The translations under genes and the position numbers were made by a program. From the NCBI RefSeq assembly GCF_014639435.1, contig NZ_BMFZ01000004.1, positions 144,539 to 208,538 of the forward strand: 64,000 nt of DNA, given 5' to 3'. Below the pieces are notes generated by a model. That model had not been told where the DNA came from. It saw only the letters and a list, made by a program, of their open reading frames with translations, and made no database searches. The stretch comes from Hafnia psychrotolerans. GTDB lineage: Bacteria; Pseudomonadota; Gammaproteobacteria; Enterobacterales; Enterobacteriaceae. Positions within the stretch are counted from its first letter, which is position 1; every line of letters starts with the position of its first letter. Shown in pieces: positions 49,387-58,268 of this stretch.

Positions 49387-51570
49387 GTGAAGGCAGACAG
49401 ACAGGAAACCGTACCCGCAAAATCCACCCAAATGCAGCCCATCGTGATTAAGCGGGATGGTTGTCAGGTCCCTTTCGATGAAGTTCTGATCAAACAAGCG
49501 GTGCAACGCGCAGCCGAAGCCGCCGGTATCGACAGCATTGGTTATTGCGCGCAGGTTGCCCGCATTGTGGCAGAGAATCTGCAAGATCAGGCGCGGGTCG
49601 ACATCAACGAAATCCAGGATGCCGTTGAAAACCAACTGATGGCCGGACCGCACAAGAAATTGGCGCGCGCTTATATCGAATACCGCCATGACCGCGACGT
49701 CAAACGCGAGTTACGTGGCCGTTTGAATCAGGAAATCCGGGGTCTGGTTGAGCAAAGCAATATGGCGCTGCTTAACGAGAATGCCAACAAAGACAGCAAA
49801 GTTATTCCTACCCAACGCGACTTGCTGGCCGGGATTGTTGCCAAGCATTATGCCAAACTGCATATGTTGCCGCGCGACGTGGTGCTGGCCCATGAACGTG
49901 GTGAAATTCACTACCACGATCTCGACTACTCGCCGTTCTTCCCCATGTTCAATTGCATGTTAATCGACCTGAAAGGCATGCTGACCCATGGTTTCAAAAT
50001 GGGTAATGCTGAAATCGACACGCCGAAGTCCATTTCAACCGCAACAGCCGTTACCGCTCAAATCATCGCGCAGGTCGCCAGCCATATTTACGGCGGCACC
50101 ACGATTAACCGCATCGACGAAGTCCTGGCGCCTTTTGTGACCAAAAGTTTTAACAAACATAAAGCCGTCGCGCAGGAATGGAATATCACTGACGTCGATA
50201 AATTCGCTCACAGTCGTACCGAAAAAGAGTGCTACGACGCCTTCCAGTCTCTGGAATATGAAGTCAATACGCTGCACACCGCCAACGGCCAGACGCCGTT
50301 TGTCACCTTTGGCTTTGGGCTGGGCACCAGCTGGGAATCGCGTTTAATCCAGCAATCTATTCTGCGTAACCGCATTGCCGGTCTCGGCAAAAACCGTAAA
50401 ACCGCCGTGTTCCCGAAATTGGTCTTTGCCATCCGCGAAGGCCTAAACCTTAAAACCGGCGATGCCAATTACGACATCAAGCAGCTGGCGCTCGAATGTG
50501 CCAGCAAGCGCATGTATCCGGATATTCTAAATTATGATCAGGTGGTGAAAGTCACCGGCTCGTTCAAAACGCCGATGGGTTGCCGCAGTTTCCTTGGCGT
50601 CTATGAAGAGAATGGCGAAATGATCCACGAAGGCCGCAATAACATCGGCGTGATCAGCCTGAATCTGCCACGCATTGCGCTGGAAGCCAAACGGGATGAA
50701 GCCGCTTTTTGGACCTTGCTCGACCAACGTCTACTGCTGGCCAAGAAAGCCCTGATGACCCGCATTGCGCGGCTTGAGGGCGTCAAAGCGCGTGTCGCCC
50801 CCATTCTGTATATGGAAGGTGCCTGTGGTGTGCGCCTGAAAGCTGATGACGACATTTCCGGCATTTTCAAAAATGGCCGTGCCTCGATTTCTCTTGGATA
50901 TATCGGCGTGCACGAAACCATTAATGCGCTGTATGGCAATCAGACTCACGTCTTCGATGCCAGTCAGTTACGCGAAAAAGCCGTGGCGATTGTCGCCCGC
51001 CTGAAAGCCGCCACCGACAGCTGGAAAGATGAAACGGGTTACGGGTTCAGCCTGTACAGCACGCCAAGCGAAAACCTGTGCGACCGCTTCTGCCGCCTTG
51101 ATGCCGCTGAATTCGGGCTGATTCCCGGCGTCACGGATAAGAGCTACTACACCAATAGCTTCCATCTCGACGTGGAGAAAAAGGTCAATCCATATGAAAA
51201 ACTCGATTTTGAAGCACCGTATCCGCCGCTGAGCAATGGCGGGTTCATCTGCTACGGAGAATACCCGAACCTGCAACACAACCTGAAAGCACTGGAAGAT
51301 GTGTGGGACTACAGTTATTCCCGCGTACCTTATTACGGCACCAACACGCCGATTGATGAATGCTACGAATGCGGTTTCACCGGCGAATTTGACTGTACCA
51401 GCAAAGGCTTCGCTTGCCCAAAATGCGGTAACCACGAGCCGTCACGCGTTTCGGTCACCCGCCGCGTTTGCGGCTATCTCGGCAGCCCCGACGCACGGCC
51501 ATTCAACGCCGGTAAGCAGGAAGAGGTCAAACGCCGCGTGAAACATTTAGGTAACGGGCAACTGGGCTGA
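49387..51570 (+). CDS. nrdD: Anaerobic ribonucleoside-triphosphate reductase NrdD
   Basis: Oxygen-sensitive glycyl-radical enzyme that makes dNTPs from NTPs without O2. 727 residues from a GTG at 49387, which follows a strong AAAAGGAG site; a later ATG at 49432 gives a start nearer the E. coli one. It has an N-terminal ATP-cone (VIKRDGCQVPFDEVLIKQAV), a long catalytic region, the four-cysteine Zn motif CYECGFTGEF...CPKCGN, and the glycyl-radical site RRVCGYLGS. It is followed by its activase nrdG with a 3-bp gap. Confidence 0.97.
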   Translation: MKADRQETVPAKSTQMQPIVIKRDGCQVPFDEVLIKQAVQRAAEAAGIDSIGYCAQVARIVAENLQDQARVDINEIQDAVENQLMAGPHKKLARAYIEYRHDRDVKRELRGRLNQEIRGLVEQSNMALLNENANKDSKVIPTQRDLLAGIVAKHYAKLHMLPRDVVLAHERGEIHYHDLDYSPFFPMFNCMLIDLKGMLTHGFKMGNAEIDTPKSISTATAVTAQIIAQVASHIYGGTTINRIDEVLAPFVTKSFNKHKAVAQEWNITDVDKFAHSRTEKECYDAFQSLEYEVNTLHTANGQTPFVTFGFGLGTSWESRLIQQSILRNRIAGLGKNRKTAVFPKLVFAIREGLNLKTGDANYDIKQLALECASKRMYPDILNYDQVVKVTGSFKTPMGCRSFLGVYEENGEMIHEGRNNIGVISLNLPRIALEAKRDEAAFWTLLDQRLLLAKKALMTRIARLEGVKARVAPILYMEGACGVRLKADDDISGIFKNGRASISLGYIGVHETINALYGNQTHVFDASQLREKAVAIVARLKAATDSWKDETGYGFSLYSTPSENLCDRFCRLDAAEFGLIPGVTDKSYYTNSFHLDVEKKVNPYEKLDFEAPYPPLSNGGFICYGEYPNLQHNLKALEDVWDYSYSRVPYYGTNTPIDECYECGFTGEFDCTSKGFACPKCGNHEPSRVSVTRRVCGYLGSPDARPFNAGKQEEVKRRVKHLGNGQLG

Positions 51571-51573
51571 TAC

Positions 51574-52038
51574 GTGAGATTCCATCAGTACTACCCTATT
51601 GACGTGGTCAACGGGCCGGGAACGCGCTGCGTCCTGTTCGTTTCCGGCTGCGTCCATGAATGCCGCGGGTGCTACAACAAAAGCACCTGGCGGCTGGATT
51701 CAGGCCTGCCGTTTACACAGCAGGATGAAGACCAGATCATCGCCGATCTGCAAAACACCGTGATCCCGCGACAAGGGTTAACGCTCTCCGGTGGTGATCC
51801 TTTGCATCCTCAAAACCTGTCAGCCATCCGCCAGCTGTTACTGCGCGTTCAGGCTGAATGCCCGGGCAAAGACGTGTGGATGTGGACCGGTTATACACTT
51901 GATGAACTGAACGCGGCACAGAAGGAAGTGGTGGCGTTGATCGACGTGCTGGTCGATGGCAAATTCGTATCAGAACTGAAAGACCCGTCACTGATTTGGC
52001 GCGGCAGCAGTAATCAGGTGATTCATTATTTGCGGTGA
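51574..52038 (+). CDS. nrdG: NrdG, radical-SAM activase of NrdD
   Basis: Iron-sulfur enzyme that uses S-adenosylmethionine to place the glycyl radical on NrdD. 154 residues, the E. coli length. The cluster motif CVHECRGCYN (CxxxCxxC) and NGPGTRCVLFVSG and SGGDPLHPQN are present. It begins at a GTG 3 bp after nrdD, so translation is coupled. Confidence 0.96.
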   Translation: MRFHQYYPIDVVNGPGTRCVLFVSGCVHECRGCYNKSTWRLDSGLPFTQQDEDQIIADLQNTVIPRQGLTLSGGDPLHPQNLSAIRQLLLRVQAECPGKDVWMWTGYTLDELNAAQKEVVALIDVLVDGKFVSELKDPSLIWRGSSNQVIHYLR

Positions 52039-52045
52039 CGATCTG

Positions 52046-52065
52046 GCGGTAGCTCAGGCTACCGC
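52046..52065. terminator. Hairpin between nrdG and the toxin-antitoxin pair
   Basis: Perfect 8-bp stem GCGGTAGC/GCTACCGC with loop TCAG, overlapping the last codons of the antitoxin. It could act for nrdDG (TTTGC follows). No strong T-run. Confidence 0.6.
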
Positions 52066-52344
52066 TTTGCTGCTTATTTCAATATTCGTAATGCGCAGCT
52101 CTGCACTCGCTAACATATTGACCAGCATATCAATGCTGAATACCGAGATTTTTCCACGCATCAGATCAGATATACGTGGCTGAGTCACCCCGAAAACCTT
52201 CGCGGCTTGCACCTGAGTCATTTTAGTTTTATCGATATGCGCGGTAAGAATCATCATTAATGTAGAGCGTACTTTCATATTCTCTGCCTGCTGAGGCGTG
52301 TCTTCGATGGCATCCCATACACTTTCAAAAGTCTCGATAATCAT
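52054..52344 (-). CDS. HTH antitoxin of a HigBA-type toxin-antitoxin pair
   Basis: 96 residues from the ATG at 52344, chosen because ATGA overlaps the toxin stop and GGAG lies 8 bp upstream. An XRE-type helix-turn-helix spans TKMTQVQAAKVFGVTQPRISDLMRGK, then a short SIDMLVNMLASAEL motif. It should neutralise the upstream toxin and repress the operon. Confidence 0.88.
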   Translation of the reverse strand: MIIETFESVWDAIEDTPQQAENMKVRSTLMMILTAHIDKTKMTQVQAAKVFGVTQPRISDLMRGKISVFSIDMLVNMLASAELRITNIEISSKAVA

Positions 52345-52697
52345 TGTTTTCTCCAATTGACTAAGACGCGAAATCGTTCTCTGGCCAATGCTATATCATG
52401 AAGGCTGGTGGTTTGTGTTTTTTTCTGGAAACAATGCAGGACATAAATTGCCTCCTGAAATTTTGCGACATACATCACCCGAAAAATACCATCGACCTCT
52501 TTAATTCTGATCTCTTTGACACCCATACCGACACTCGGCATGGCTTTCCAGTCTTCTGGCAAATTTCCCTTTTGGATCTTATCCAACTGAAAACCGGCTT
52601 TCTGACGTACCTGTGGGGGAAAGTCACGTAAGTCGCCACGACTGGTAGCAAGAAACCTTATTTCCTTAAGTATAATATCCTTATTATAATTATACAA
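52341..52697 (-). CDS. RelE/ParE-type (HigB/Gp49-like) toxin
   Basis: 118 residues of the phage-Gp49-like RelE family: FLATSRGDLRDFPPQVRQ, MPSVGMGVKEIRI, FRVMYVAKFQEAIYVLHCFQKKTQ. Such toxins cleave mRNA at the ribosome. The start is unclear: no ATG precedes the conserved domain in frame, only a TTG at 52697, so the N-terminus may begin at a rare codon. An AT-rich 7-bp inverted repeat (52670-52695, GTATAAT...ATTATAC) overlaps the first codons and could be the operator. Gene order is toxin then antitoxin, as for higBA. Confidence 0.85.
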   Translation of the reverse strand: MYNYNKDIILKEIRFLATSRGDLRDFPPQVRQKAGFQLDKIQKGNLPEDWKAMPSVGMGVKEIRIKEVDGIFRVMYVAKFQEAIYVLHCFQKKTQTTSLHDIALARERFRVLVNWRKQ

Positions 52698-53029
52698 AAT
52701 TTTATATATTCCAAATTAAGGTGCCGCTTAAGTCACGGTGCAGAAACCAAAATGGTTATCTACCCTTCTGTTTTTTACGGCCTTTAATCTATTTTCTATC
52801 GTTCTTCACGTAAATCGCTCACTTTCGATACTGCGAGACATACTCCAACTCTTCACCTCCCTGCAATCCGATCTTCACCAAATTGTCATTTAACTCCGCC
52901 ATTCTGATGCCAACACCGAACTGAGGTTTGCACCATGGCCCACTCATCCCACACGTCGTTTTCCTTCCTGCCGCGCCACTGCGTGACATCCCGCTTTACC
53001 TGCCTGAACCCTGCGAGGTATTCATTGTG
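52698..53029. promoter_or_regulatory. Divergent TA / phn intergenic region with a weak Pho-box-like site
   Basis: Holds the phnF promoter and part of the toxin promoter. A Pho-box-like TTGTCAT-TTAA-CTCCGCC lies at 52883-52900; its first half is 6 of 7 and its second half 3 of 7 to CTGTCAT. This supports PhoB control only weakly. The leading extension of the phnF frame (52928 on) has no homology. Confidence 0.4.
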
Positions 53030-53755
53030 ATGCACTTATCTAGACCTCTGACCAGTCACACAACCGTCTATCAACAGATCGCTGCCGAACTGGAGCATGA
53101 GCTGCGTAATGGCTATCGCTGCGGCGATTATCTGCCACCGGAACAACAACTGGCCGAACGCTTTCAGGTCAACCGCCACACACTGCGCCGCGCTGTCGAT
53201 GAATTAGTAGAACGCGGCTGGCTACAGCGGCGTCAGGGCGTGGGCACACTGGTGCTGATGCGTCCTTATGATTACCCGCTGCATTCACAAGCCCGTTTTA
53301 GCCAGAATCTGCTTGATCAGGGCAGCCACCCCACCAGCGAACGTCTACTGGCGGTGCTGCGTCCCTGCACTGAACATGTCGCCACTGCGCTATCGCTTCA
53401 GGAAGGCGACACCATTATTCATCTGCGCACGCTGCGTCGGGTCAATGACGTACCGGTCTGCGTCATCGACCATTACCTGCCCGATCTCGATTGGTGGCCG
53501 TCACTCCAGAATTTCCACAGCGGTTCCCTGCACGACTTCATCCGTGACGAGATTAAACAATCGCTCAGCCGTCGGACGACACGCATTAGTGCCCGCCGCG
53601 CACTGGCCAAAGAGAGCAAGTTACTCGAGATCGTACCGCAGGCCGCGCTGCTCTGCGTGCGCACCCTCAACACCTGTGACGGCAGCAATCGCGTGGCGGA
53701 ATACTCCGTCAGCATGACGCGCGCCGACATGATTGAACTCACCATGGAGCACTGA
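53030..53755 (+). CDS. phnF: PhnF, GntR-type regulator of phosphonate uptake/C-P lyase
   Basis: 241 residues from the ATG at 53030 (MHLSRPL), which matches the E. coli start; the upstream frame extension is unsupported. An N-terminal winged helix (YRCGDYLPPEQQLAERFQVNRHTLRRAVDELV) is followed by a UTRA ligand domain (NLLDQGSHPTSE, YSVSMTRADMIELTMEH). It opens the operon; phnG starts immediately after the stop. Confidence 0.95.
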   Translation: MHLSRPLTSHTTVYQQIAAELEHELRNGYRCGDYLPPEQQLAERFQVNRHTLRRAVDELVERGWLQRRQGVGTLVLMRPYDYPLHSQARFSQNLLDQGSHPTSERLLAVLRPCTEHVATALSLQEGDTIIHLRTLRRVNDVPVCVIDHYLPDLDWWPSLQNFHSGSLHDFIRDEIKQSLSRRTTRISARRALAKESKLLEIVPQAALLCVRTLNTCDGSNRVAEYSVSMTRADMIELTMEH

Positions 53756-54199
53756 ATGGATACCCTGCAAAACCGCCAACGCTGGATGTCGGTGCTGGCC
53801 CACAGCCGCCCGGACGAGCTTCTAGCTCACTGGCAGCCGTTGAATTTATCTCCGCAGTTTGAACGGCTGCGCGCCGCCGAAACCGGCCTGACACAGCTTC
53901 AGGGCCGTATGGGCGGTACCGGTAAACGCTTCGTGATGGGCGATATGACAGTCACCCGCGCCGTGGTCCAGCTCGATTCCGGCGTCTATGGCTACAGCTA
54001 TGTGAGTGGCCGCAACAAACCTCATGCCGAACTTTGCGCGGTGATCGACGCCCTGTTACAGGTTCACGGCATGGACGAGCTGCTGCATAAAGCAGTCATT
54101 GCCCCGCTGGCAGCCGCTCAACAGGCACGCCGAGAAAGGCGTGCACGTGAAGTCGCGGCCAGCCGCGTCGACTTCTTCACCTTAGTTCGCGGAGAGTAA
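53756..54199 (+). CDS. phnG: C-P lyase core subunit PhnG
   Basis: Subunit of the PhnGHIJ core complex, which transfers methylphosphonate to ATP to give the ribosyl intermediate. 147 residues (E. coli 150). LQGRMGGTGKRFVMGDMTVTRAVVQL and YVSGRNKPHAELCAVIDALLQ are conserved. It begins at the base after the phnF stop. Confidence 0.94.
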   Translation: MDTLQNRQRWMSVLAHSRPDELLAHWQPLNLSPQFERLRAAETGLTQLQGRMGGTGKRFVMGDMTVTRAVVQLDSGVYGYSYVSGRNKPHAELCAVIDALLQVHGMDELLHKAVIAPLAAAQQARRERRAREVAASRVDFFTLVRGE

Positions 54200-54202
54200 T
54201 CC

Positions 54203-54784
54203 ATGACACTTGTTGCCAGTTTTCAACACCCGGTAGCTGACGCCCAGTTCAGCTTCCGCCGTATTTTAAAAGCGCTGAGTGAGCCAGGAGTCTGCGTCAA
54301 ACTGCCCGCGATGGCAGGCTTTGGTGCGCTAGGTTCAGCCAGCGCCTGCGTGCTACTGACTCTGATTGATCAGGACACGCCGCTGTGGATCAGCCGCTCA
54401 CTCAACGATGACATTCTACGCAAGAATCTGCGTTTCCATACCGGTGCGCTACTGACTGAAGATCCGTCATCGGTCAGCTTTGCATTGACCGATCCGGCAC
54501 TCGATAACGCAACACTGATGGCATTTGCCTGCGGTGATGAAATGTCGCCGGAGCTATCGACCAGCGTCATCGTGCAGCTTGAAGGTTTATCCGGCGGAAC
54601 ACCGCTGCGCCTGACCGGCCCCGGTATTGAATCCGAACGAATCGTCACGCTAAAACTGCCGGATGCGGTGCGTGATTACCTGCTTAACCGTCCTCATCGT
54701 TTTCCGCTCGGGCTGGACTTTATGTTCACCTGCGGTGATGAACTCATTGCGCTGCCGCGTACGACACGCGTGGAGGTTTGCTGA
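54203..54784 (+). CDS. phnH: C-P lyase core subunit PhnH
   Basis: 193 residues, matching PhnH in length and in FRRILKALSEPG, LTLIDQDTPLW and FPLGLDFMFTCGDELIALPRTT. A member of a PLP-transferase-like fold without the cofactor site, structural in the PhnGHIJ complex. Its stop overlaps the phnI start (TGATG). Confidence 0.94.
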   Translation: MTLVASFQHPVADAQFSFRRILKALSEPGVCVKLPAMAGFGALGSASACVLLTLIDQDTPLWISRSLNDDILRKNLRFHTGALLTEDPSSVSFALTDPALDNATLMAFACGDEMSPELSTSVIVQLEGLSGGTPLRLTGPGIESERIVTLKLPDAVRDYLLNRPHRFPLGLDFMFTCGDELIALPRTTRVEVC

Positions 54785-55878
54785 TGTACGTAGCCGTTAA
54801 AGGGGGCGAAAAAGCCATTGTGGCCGCCCATCAGCTGCTGGCGCAAGAGCGCCGAGGCAATCCCGATGTGCAGGAACTGGGCTGTGACCAGATCGAACAG
54901 CAACTGGGTCTGGCCGTTGATCGCGTGATGAGCGAAGGCGGGATTTATGACCGCAAGCTGGCCGCGCTGGCCATTAAACAGTCCGGCGGAGATTTGGTGG
55001 AAGCTATTTTCCTGCTGCGCGCCTACCGCACCACACTGCCCCGTCTGGCCACCAGCCAGCCGCTGGACACCCAAAATATGCGCCTTGAGCGACGTATTTC
55101 CGCCGTCTACAAAGACTTACCCGGCGGCCAGGTACTCGGGCCAACCTATGACTACACGCACCGTCTGCTGGATTTTGCCCTGCTGGCGGAAGGCGAAGCG
55201 CCACTTACGCCGCTGGCCGACGAAACCCTGCCAGACAATTGCAGCCACGTGTTTGATCTGCTGACGCGCCAGCAACTGGCGGTGCAAGAGGAAGACGACG
55301 GTGCTGAACCGGAAGATATCACCCGGACACCGCCGGCTTACCCGGCTTCTCGCGCCGCTCGTCTGCAACAACTGGTACGCGGCGACGAAGGTTTTTTGCT
55401 GTCGCTAAGTTATTCCACTCAACGCGGTTATGGCCGTACTCACCCGTTTGCCGGTGAAATTCGAACAGGCTGGCTGACGGTGGAAATCGTGCCGGAAGAG
55501 TTAGGTTTTGCGATCGATATCGGCGAAATTCTGCTGACAGAATGCGAAATGGTGAACGGCTTTGTGACGCCAGAGGATAAACCACCGCACTTCACCCGCG
55601 GTTACGGGCTGGTATTTGGCCGCGCAGAACGCAAAGCCATGTCAATGTCGCTGGTCGATCGTGCATTACAGACCAAAGAGTACGGCGAGCAGATCAGCAG
55701 CCCGGCACAGGATGAAGAGTTTGTTCTGTCGCACGCCGATAACGTCGAAGCCGCCGGTTTTGTTTCCCATCTCAAACTGCCGCACTACGTCGATTTCCAG
55801 GCTGAACTGGAACTGCTTAAGCGCCTGCGTCAGCAGTATGACGCCTCATCACAGGATCCCGATAATGAAAAACAGTGA
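54784..55878 (+). CDS. phnI: C-P lyase core subunit PhnI (nucleosidase/ribosyltransferase)
   Basis: Nucleosidase-like subunit that exchanges adenine on ATP for the phosphonate. 364 residues from the ATG at 54784 (MYVAVKGGEKAI), as in E. coli (354). ALAIKQSGGDLVEAIFLLRAYRTTLPR and AGEIRTGWLTVEI are visible. It overlaps phnJ by 14 nt. Confidence 0.95.
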   Translation: MYVAVKGGEKAIVAAHQLLAQERRGNPDVQELGCDQIEQQLGLAVDRVMSEGGIYDRKLAALAIKQSGGDLVEAIFLLRAYRTTLPRLATSQPLDTQNMRLERRISAVYKDLPGGQVLGPTYDYTHRLLDFALLAEGEAPLTPLADETLPDNCSHVFDLLTRQQLAVQEEDDGAEPEDITRTPPAYPASRAARLQQLVRGDEGFLLSLSYSTQRGYGRTHPFAGEIRTGWLTVEIVPEELGFAIDIGEILLTECEMVNGFVTPEDKPPHFTRGYGLVFGRAERKAMSMSLVDRALQTKEYGEQISSPAQDEEFVLSHADNVEAAGFVSHLKLPHYVDFQAELELLKRLRQQYDASSQDPDNEKQ

Positions 55879-56740
55879 ACCGAACACGGCAATCATCACG
55901 GGTTATAACCAGGGTTATCTCGATGAGCAGACCAAGCGCATGATCCGCCGTGGGATTTTAAAAGCCGTGGCGATCCCGGGTTATCAAGTGCCCTTTGCCG
56001 GACGTGAAATGCCGATGCCTTATGGTTGGGGCACCGGTGGGATCCAGCTGACGGCCAGCGTGGTCGGTCAGCAAGACGTGCTGAAAGTGATCGACCAAGG
56101 CGCTGATGACACCACCAATGCGGTGTCGATCCGTAAATTCTTCCAGAGCGTTGCCGGTGTAAAAACCACCGAAAAAACCGTCGATGCGACGCTGATTCAG
56201 ACCCGTCACCGCATCCCGGAAACCCCGCTGGCAGAAGATCAGATCCTTATTTTCCAGGTGCCGATCCCCGAACCGCTGCGTTTTATTGAACCGCGTGAAA
56301 CCGAAACCCGAAAAATGCACGCGCTGGAAGAGTACGGCGTGATGCAGGTGAAACTGTATGAAGACATCGCCCGCTTCGGCCACATCGCTACCACTTACGC
56401 TTATCCGGTGAAAGTGAATGACCGCTACGTGATGGACCCGTCGCCGATCCCGAAATTTGATAACCCGAAAATGCACATGATGCCCGCGTTGCAACTGTTC
56501 GGTGCCGGGCGTGAAAAACGGATTTATGCACTGCCGCCGTTCACCAAGGTAGAGAGTCTGGACTTCGACGATCACCCTTTCACCGTGCAGCAGTGGGACG
56601 AACCCTGTGCCATTTGCGGCTCGAGCCACAGTTATCTCGACGAAGTGGTGCTCGATGACCTCGGCAACCGCATGTTTGTCTGCTCAGATACCGATTTCTG
56701 CGCCCAACAGGTCGACCTTCAAGATAAGGCCAAACACTGA
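55865..56740 (+). CDS. phnJ: C-P lyase PhnJ (radical-SAM)
   Basis: The enzyme that cleaves the carbon-phosphorus bond of alkylphosphonates. 291 residues from ATG 55865 within the end of phnI; longer upstream frames overlap phnI without homology. The [4Fe-4S]/SAM and catalytic cysteines lie in EPCAICGSSHSYLDEV and MFVCSDTDFC. IPGYQVPFAGREMPMPYGWGTGG and NPKMHMMPALQLFGAGREKRIY are conserved. phnK overlaps its stop. Confidence 0.97.
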   Translation: MKNSEPNTAIITGYNQGYLDEQTKRMIRRGILKAVAIPGYQVPFAGREMPMPYGWGTGGIQLTASVVGQQDVLKVIDQGADDTTNAVSIRKFFQSVAGVKTTEKTVDATLIQTRHRIPETPLAEDQILIFQVPIPEPLRFIEPRETETRKMHALEEYGVMQVKLYEDIARFGHIATTYAYPVKVNDRYVMDPSPIPKFDNPKMHMMPALQLFGAGREKRIYALPPFTKVESLDFDDHPFTVQQWDEPCAICGSSHSYLDEVVLDDLGNRMFVCSDTDFCAQQVDLQDKAKH

Positions 56741-57531
56741 TGAATACCCCTCTCAAACCCAACGGTGAACCGCTGCTGTCGGTCAACAATCTGACCCATC
56801 TGTATGCACCCGGCAAAGGCTTCAGTGACGTTTCATTCAATCTCTATCCGGGAGAAGTGCTGGGTATTGTCGGCGAATCGGGCTCGGGCAAAACCACGCT
56901 GTTGCAATCGATTTCAGCCCGTCTTGCGCCGCAGCAAGGCAAGGTTATCTACAATAACGGCCAGCAACCGGCCCGCTCTTTATATGACATGCCAGAAAGT
57001 GATCGTCGTCGCCTATTACGGACTGACTGGGGCGTGGTGCACCAACATCCTATGGAGGGTCTGCGTCGCTCGGTCTCGGCAGGTGGCAACATCGGTGAAC
57101 GCCTGATGGCGATCGGTGAGCGCAACTACGGCGAGATCCGCAAACAGGCTACGCAATGGCTGGAAGATGTTGAGATCCCGGTATCGCGTCTGGACGACAT
57201 GCCAACCACCTTCTCAGGCGGTATGCAGCAACGTCTGCAAATTGCCCGCAATCTGGTGACCCACCCACGACTGGTGTTTATGGACGAGCCGACCGGCGGT
57301 CTTGATGTCTCGGTGCAAGCGCGTCTGCTGGATCTGTTGCGGACTCTGGTGGTGGAAATGCAACTGGCGGTGGTGATTGTCACCCACGATTTAGGCGTTG
57401 CCCGCTTACTGGCCCATCGTTTGCTGGTGATGAAGCAGGGTCAAGTGGTGGAGAGTGGTTTAACTGACCGCGTGCTCGACGACCCACACCATCCCTATAC
57501 GCAGCTTCTCGTTTCTTCCGTGCTGTCTTAA
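56740..57531 (+). CDS. phnK: C-P lyase complex ABC-type ATPase PhnK
   Basis: 263 residues (E. coli 252). Walker A GESGSGKTT, signature FSGGMQQRLQIARN, Walker B RLVFMDEPTGGLD, and the HDLGVARLL switch are intact. In E. coli it binds the PhnGHIJ core. It starts at the phnJ stop with a one-base overlap. Confidence 0.96.
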   Translation: MNTPLKPNGEPLLSVNNLTHLYAPGKGFSDVSFNLYPGEVLGIVGESGSGKTTLLQSISARLAPQQGKVIYNNGQQPARSLYDMPESDRRRLLRTDWGVVHQHPMEGLRRSVSAGGNIGERLMAIGERNYGEIRKQATQWLEDVEIPVSRLDDMPTTFSGGMQQRLQIARNLVTHPRLVFMDEPTGGLDVSVQARLLDLLRTLVVEMQLAVVIVTHDLGVARLLAHRLLVMKQGQVVESGLTDRVLDDPHHPYTQLLVSSVLS

Positions 57532-57560
57532 TTTCCCGACGTTCCTGAAGAGTGACCAAA

Positions 57561-58268
57561 ATGACGACAAAGCTTAAGGTCGAAAATCTCAGTAAAACCT
57601 TTGTACTGCACAACCAGAACAGTGCGCGCCTGCCGGTATTCAATAATGCCAACCTGCAAGTTGACGCGGGAGAGTGTGTGGTGTTGCACGGCCACTCAGG
57701 CAGCGGAAAATCTACGTTGCTGCGCTCGCTGTACGGTAACTATCTCCCCGACAGCGGCCACATCTGGGTTGAACATCAGGGCCAGTGGATTGATATGGTG
57801 AGTGCGGAAGCGCGGGAAATTCTTGCGGTTCGTCGCCATAACGTCGGCTGGGTCAGCCAGTTTTTACGGGTCATCCCGCGGATCAGCGCGCTGAATCTGG
57901 TCATGCAACCGCTAATGGAACTTGGCACCGACAAGGCCGAATGTGAAGTCCGCGCCAGCCGCCTACTGAGCCATCTCAACGTGCCGGAACGCCTGTGGCA
58001 CCTTGCGCCCTCGACCTTTTCCGGCGGCGAACAGCAGCGCGTGAATATCGCTCGTGGCTTTATTGTCGACTATCCTATTTTATTGCTCGATGAGCCGACT
58101 GCCTCACTCGATGCCACTAACCGCGCTGCGGTAGTGACATTGATTGAACAAGCTAAACAGCGCGGCGCGGCCATTGTTGGGATTTTTCATGATGCCGACG
58201 TGCGCGATCGCGTGGCGGATCGCCTGTATGAAATGACTCCGGCAACGGCGGTGGAGATAACAGCATGA
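57561..58268 (+). CDS. phnL: C-P lyase complex ABC-type ATPase PhnL
   Basis: 235 residues from the ATG at 57561, which has GAAGAG 8 bp upstream; a GTG at 57552 is also in frame. Walker [10 protein letters not shown], signature [16 protein letters not shown], Walker [13 protein letters not shown]. No membrane domain is associated, so it serves the complex rather than transport. phnM overlaps by 4 nt (ATGA). Confidence 0.94.
   Translation: MTTKLKVENLSKTFVLHNQNSARLPVFNNANLQVDAGECVVLHGHSGSGKSTLLRSLYGNYLPDSGHIWVEHQGQWIDMVSAEAREILAVRRHNVGWVSQFLRVIPRISALNLVMQPLMELGTDKAECEVRASRLLSHLNVPERLWHLAPSTFSGGEQQRVNIARGFIVDYPILLLDEPTASLDATNRAAVVTLIEQAKQRGAAIVGIFHDADVRDRVADRLYEMTPATAVEITA

Noticed and set aside
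55958..56629. A 223-codon ORF antisense to phnJ
   Set aside because: Shadow of phnJ; composition His/Arg-rich, typical of antisense frames.
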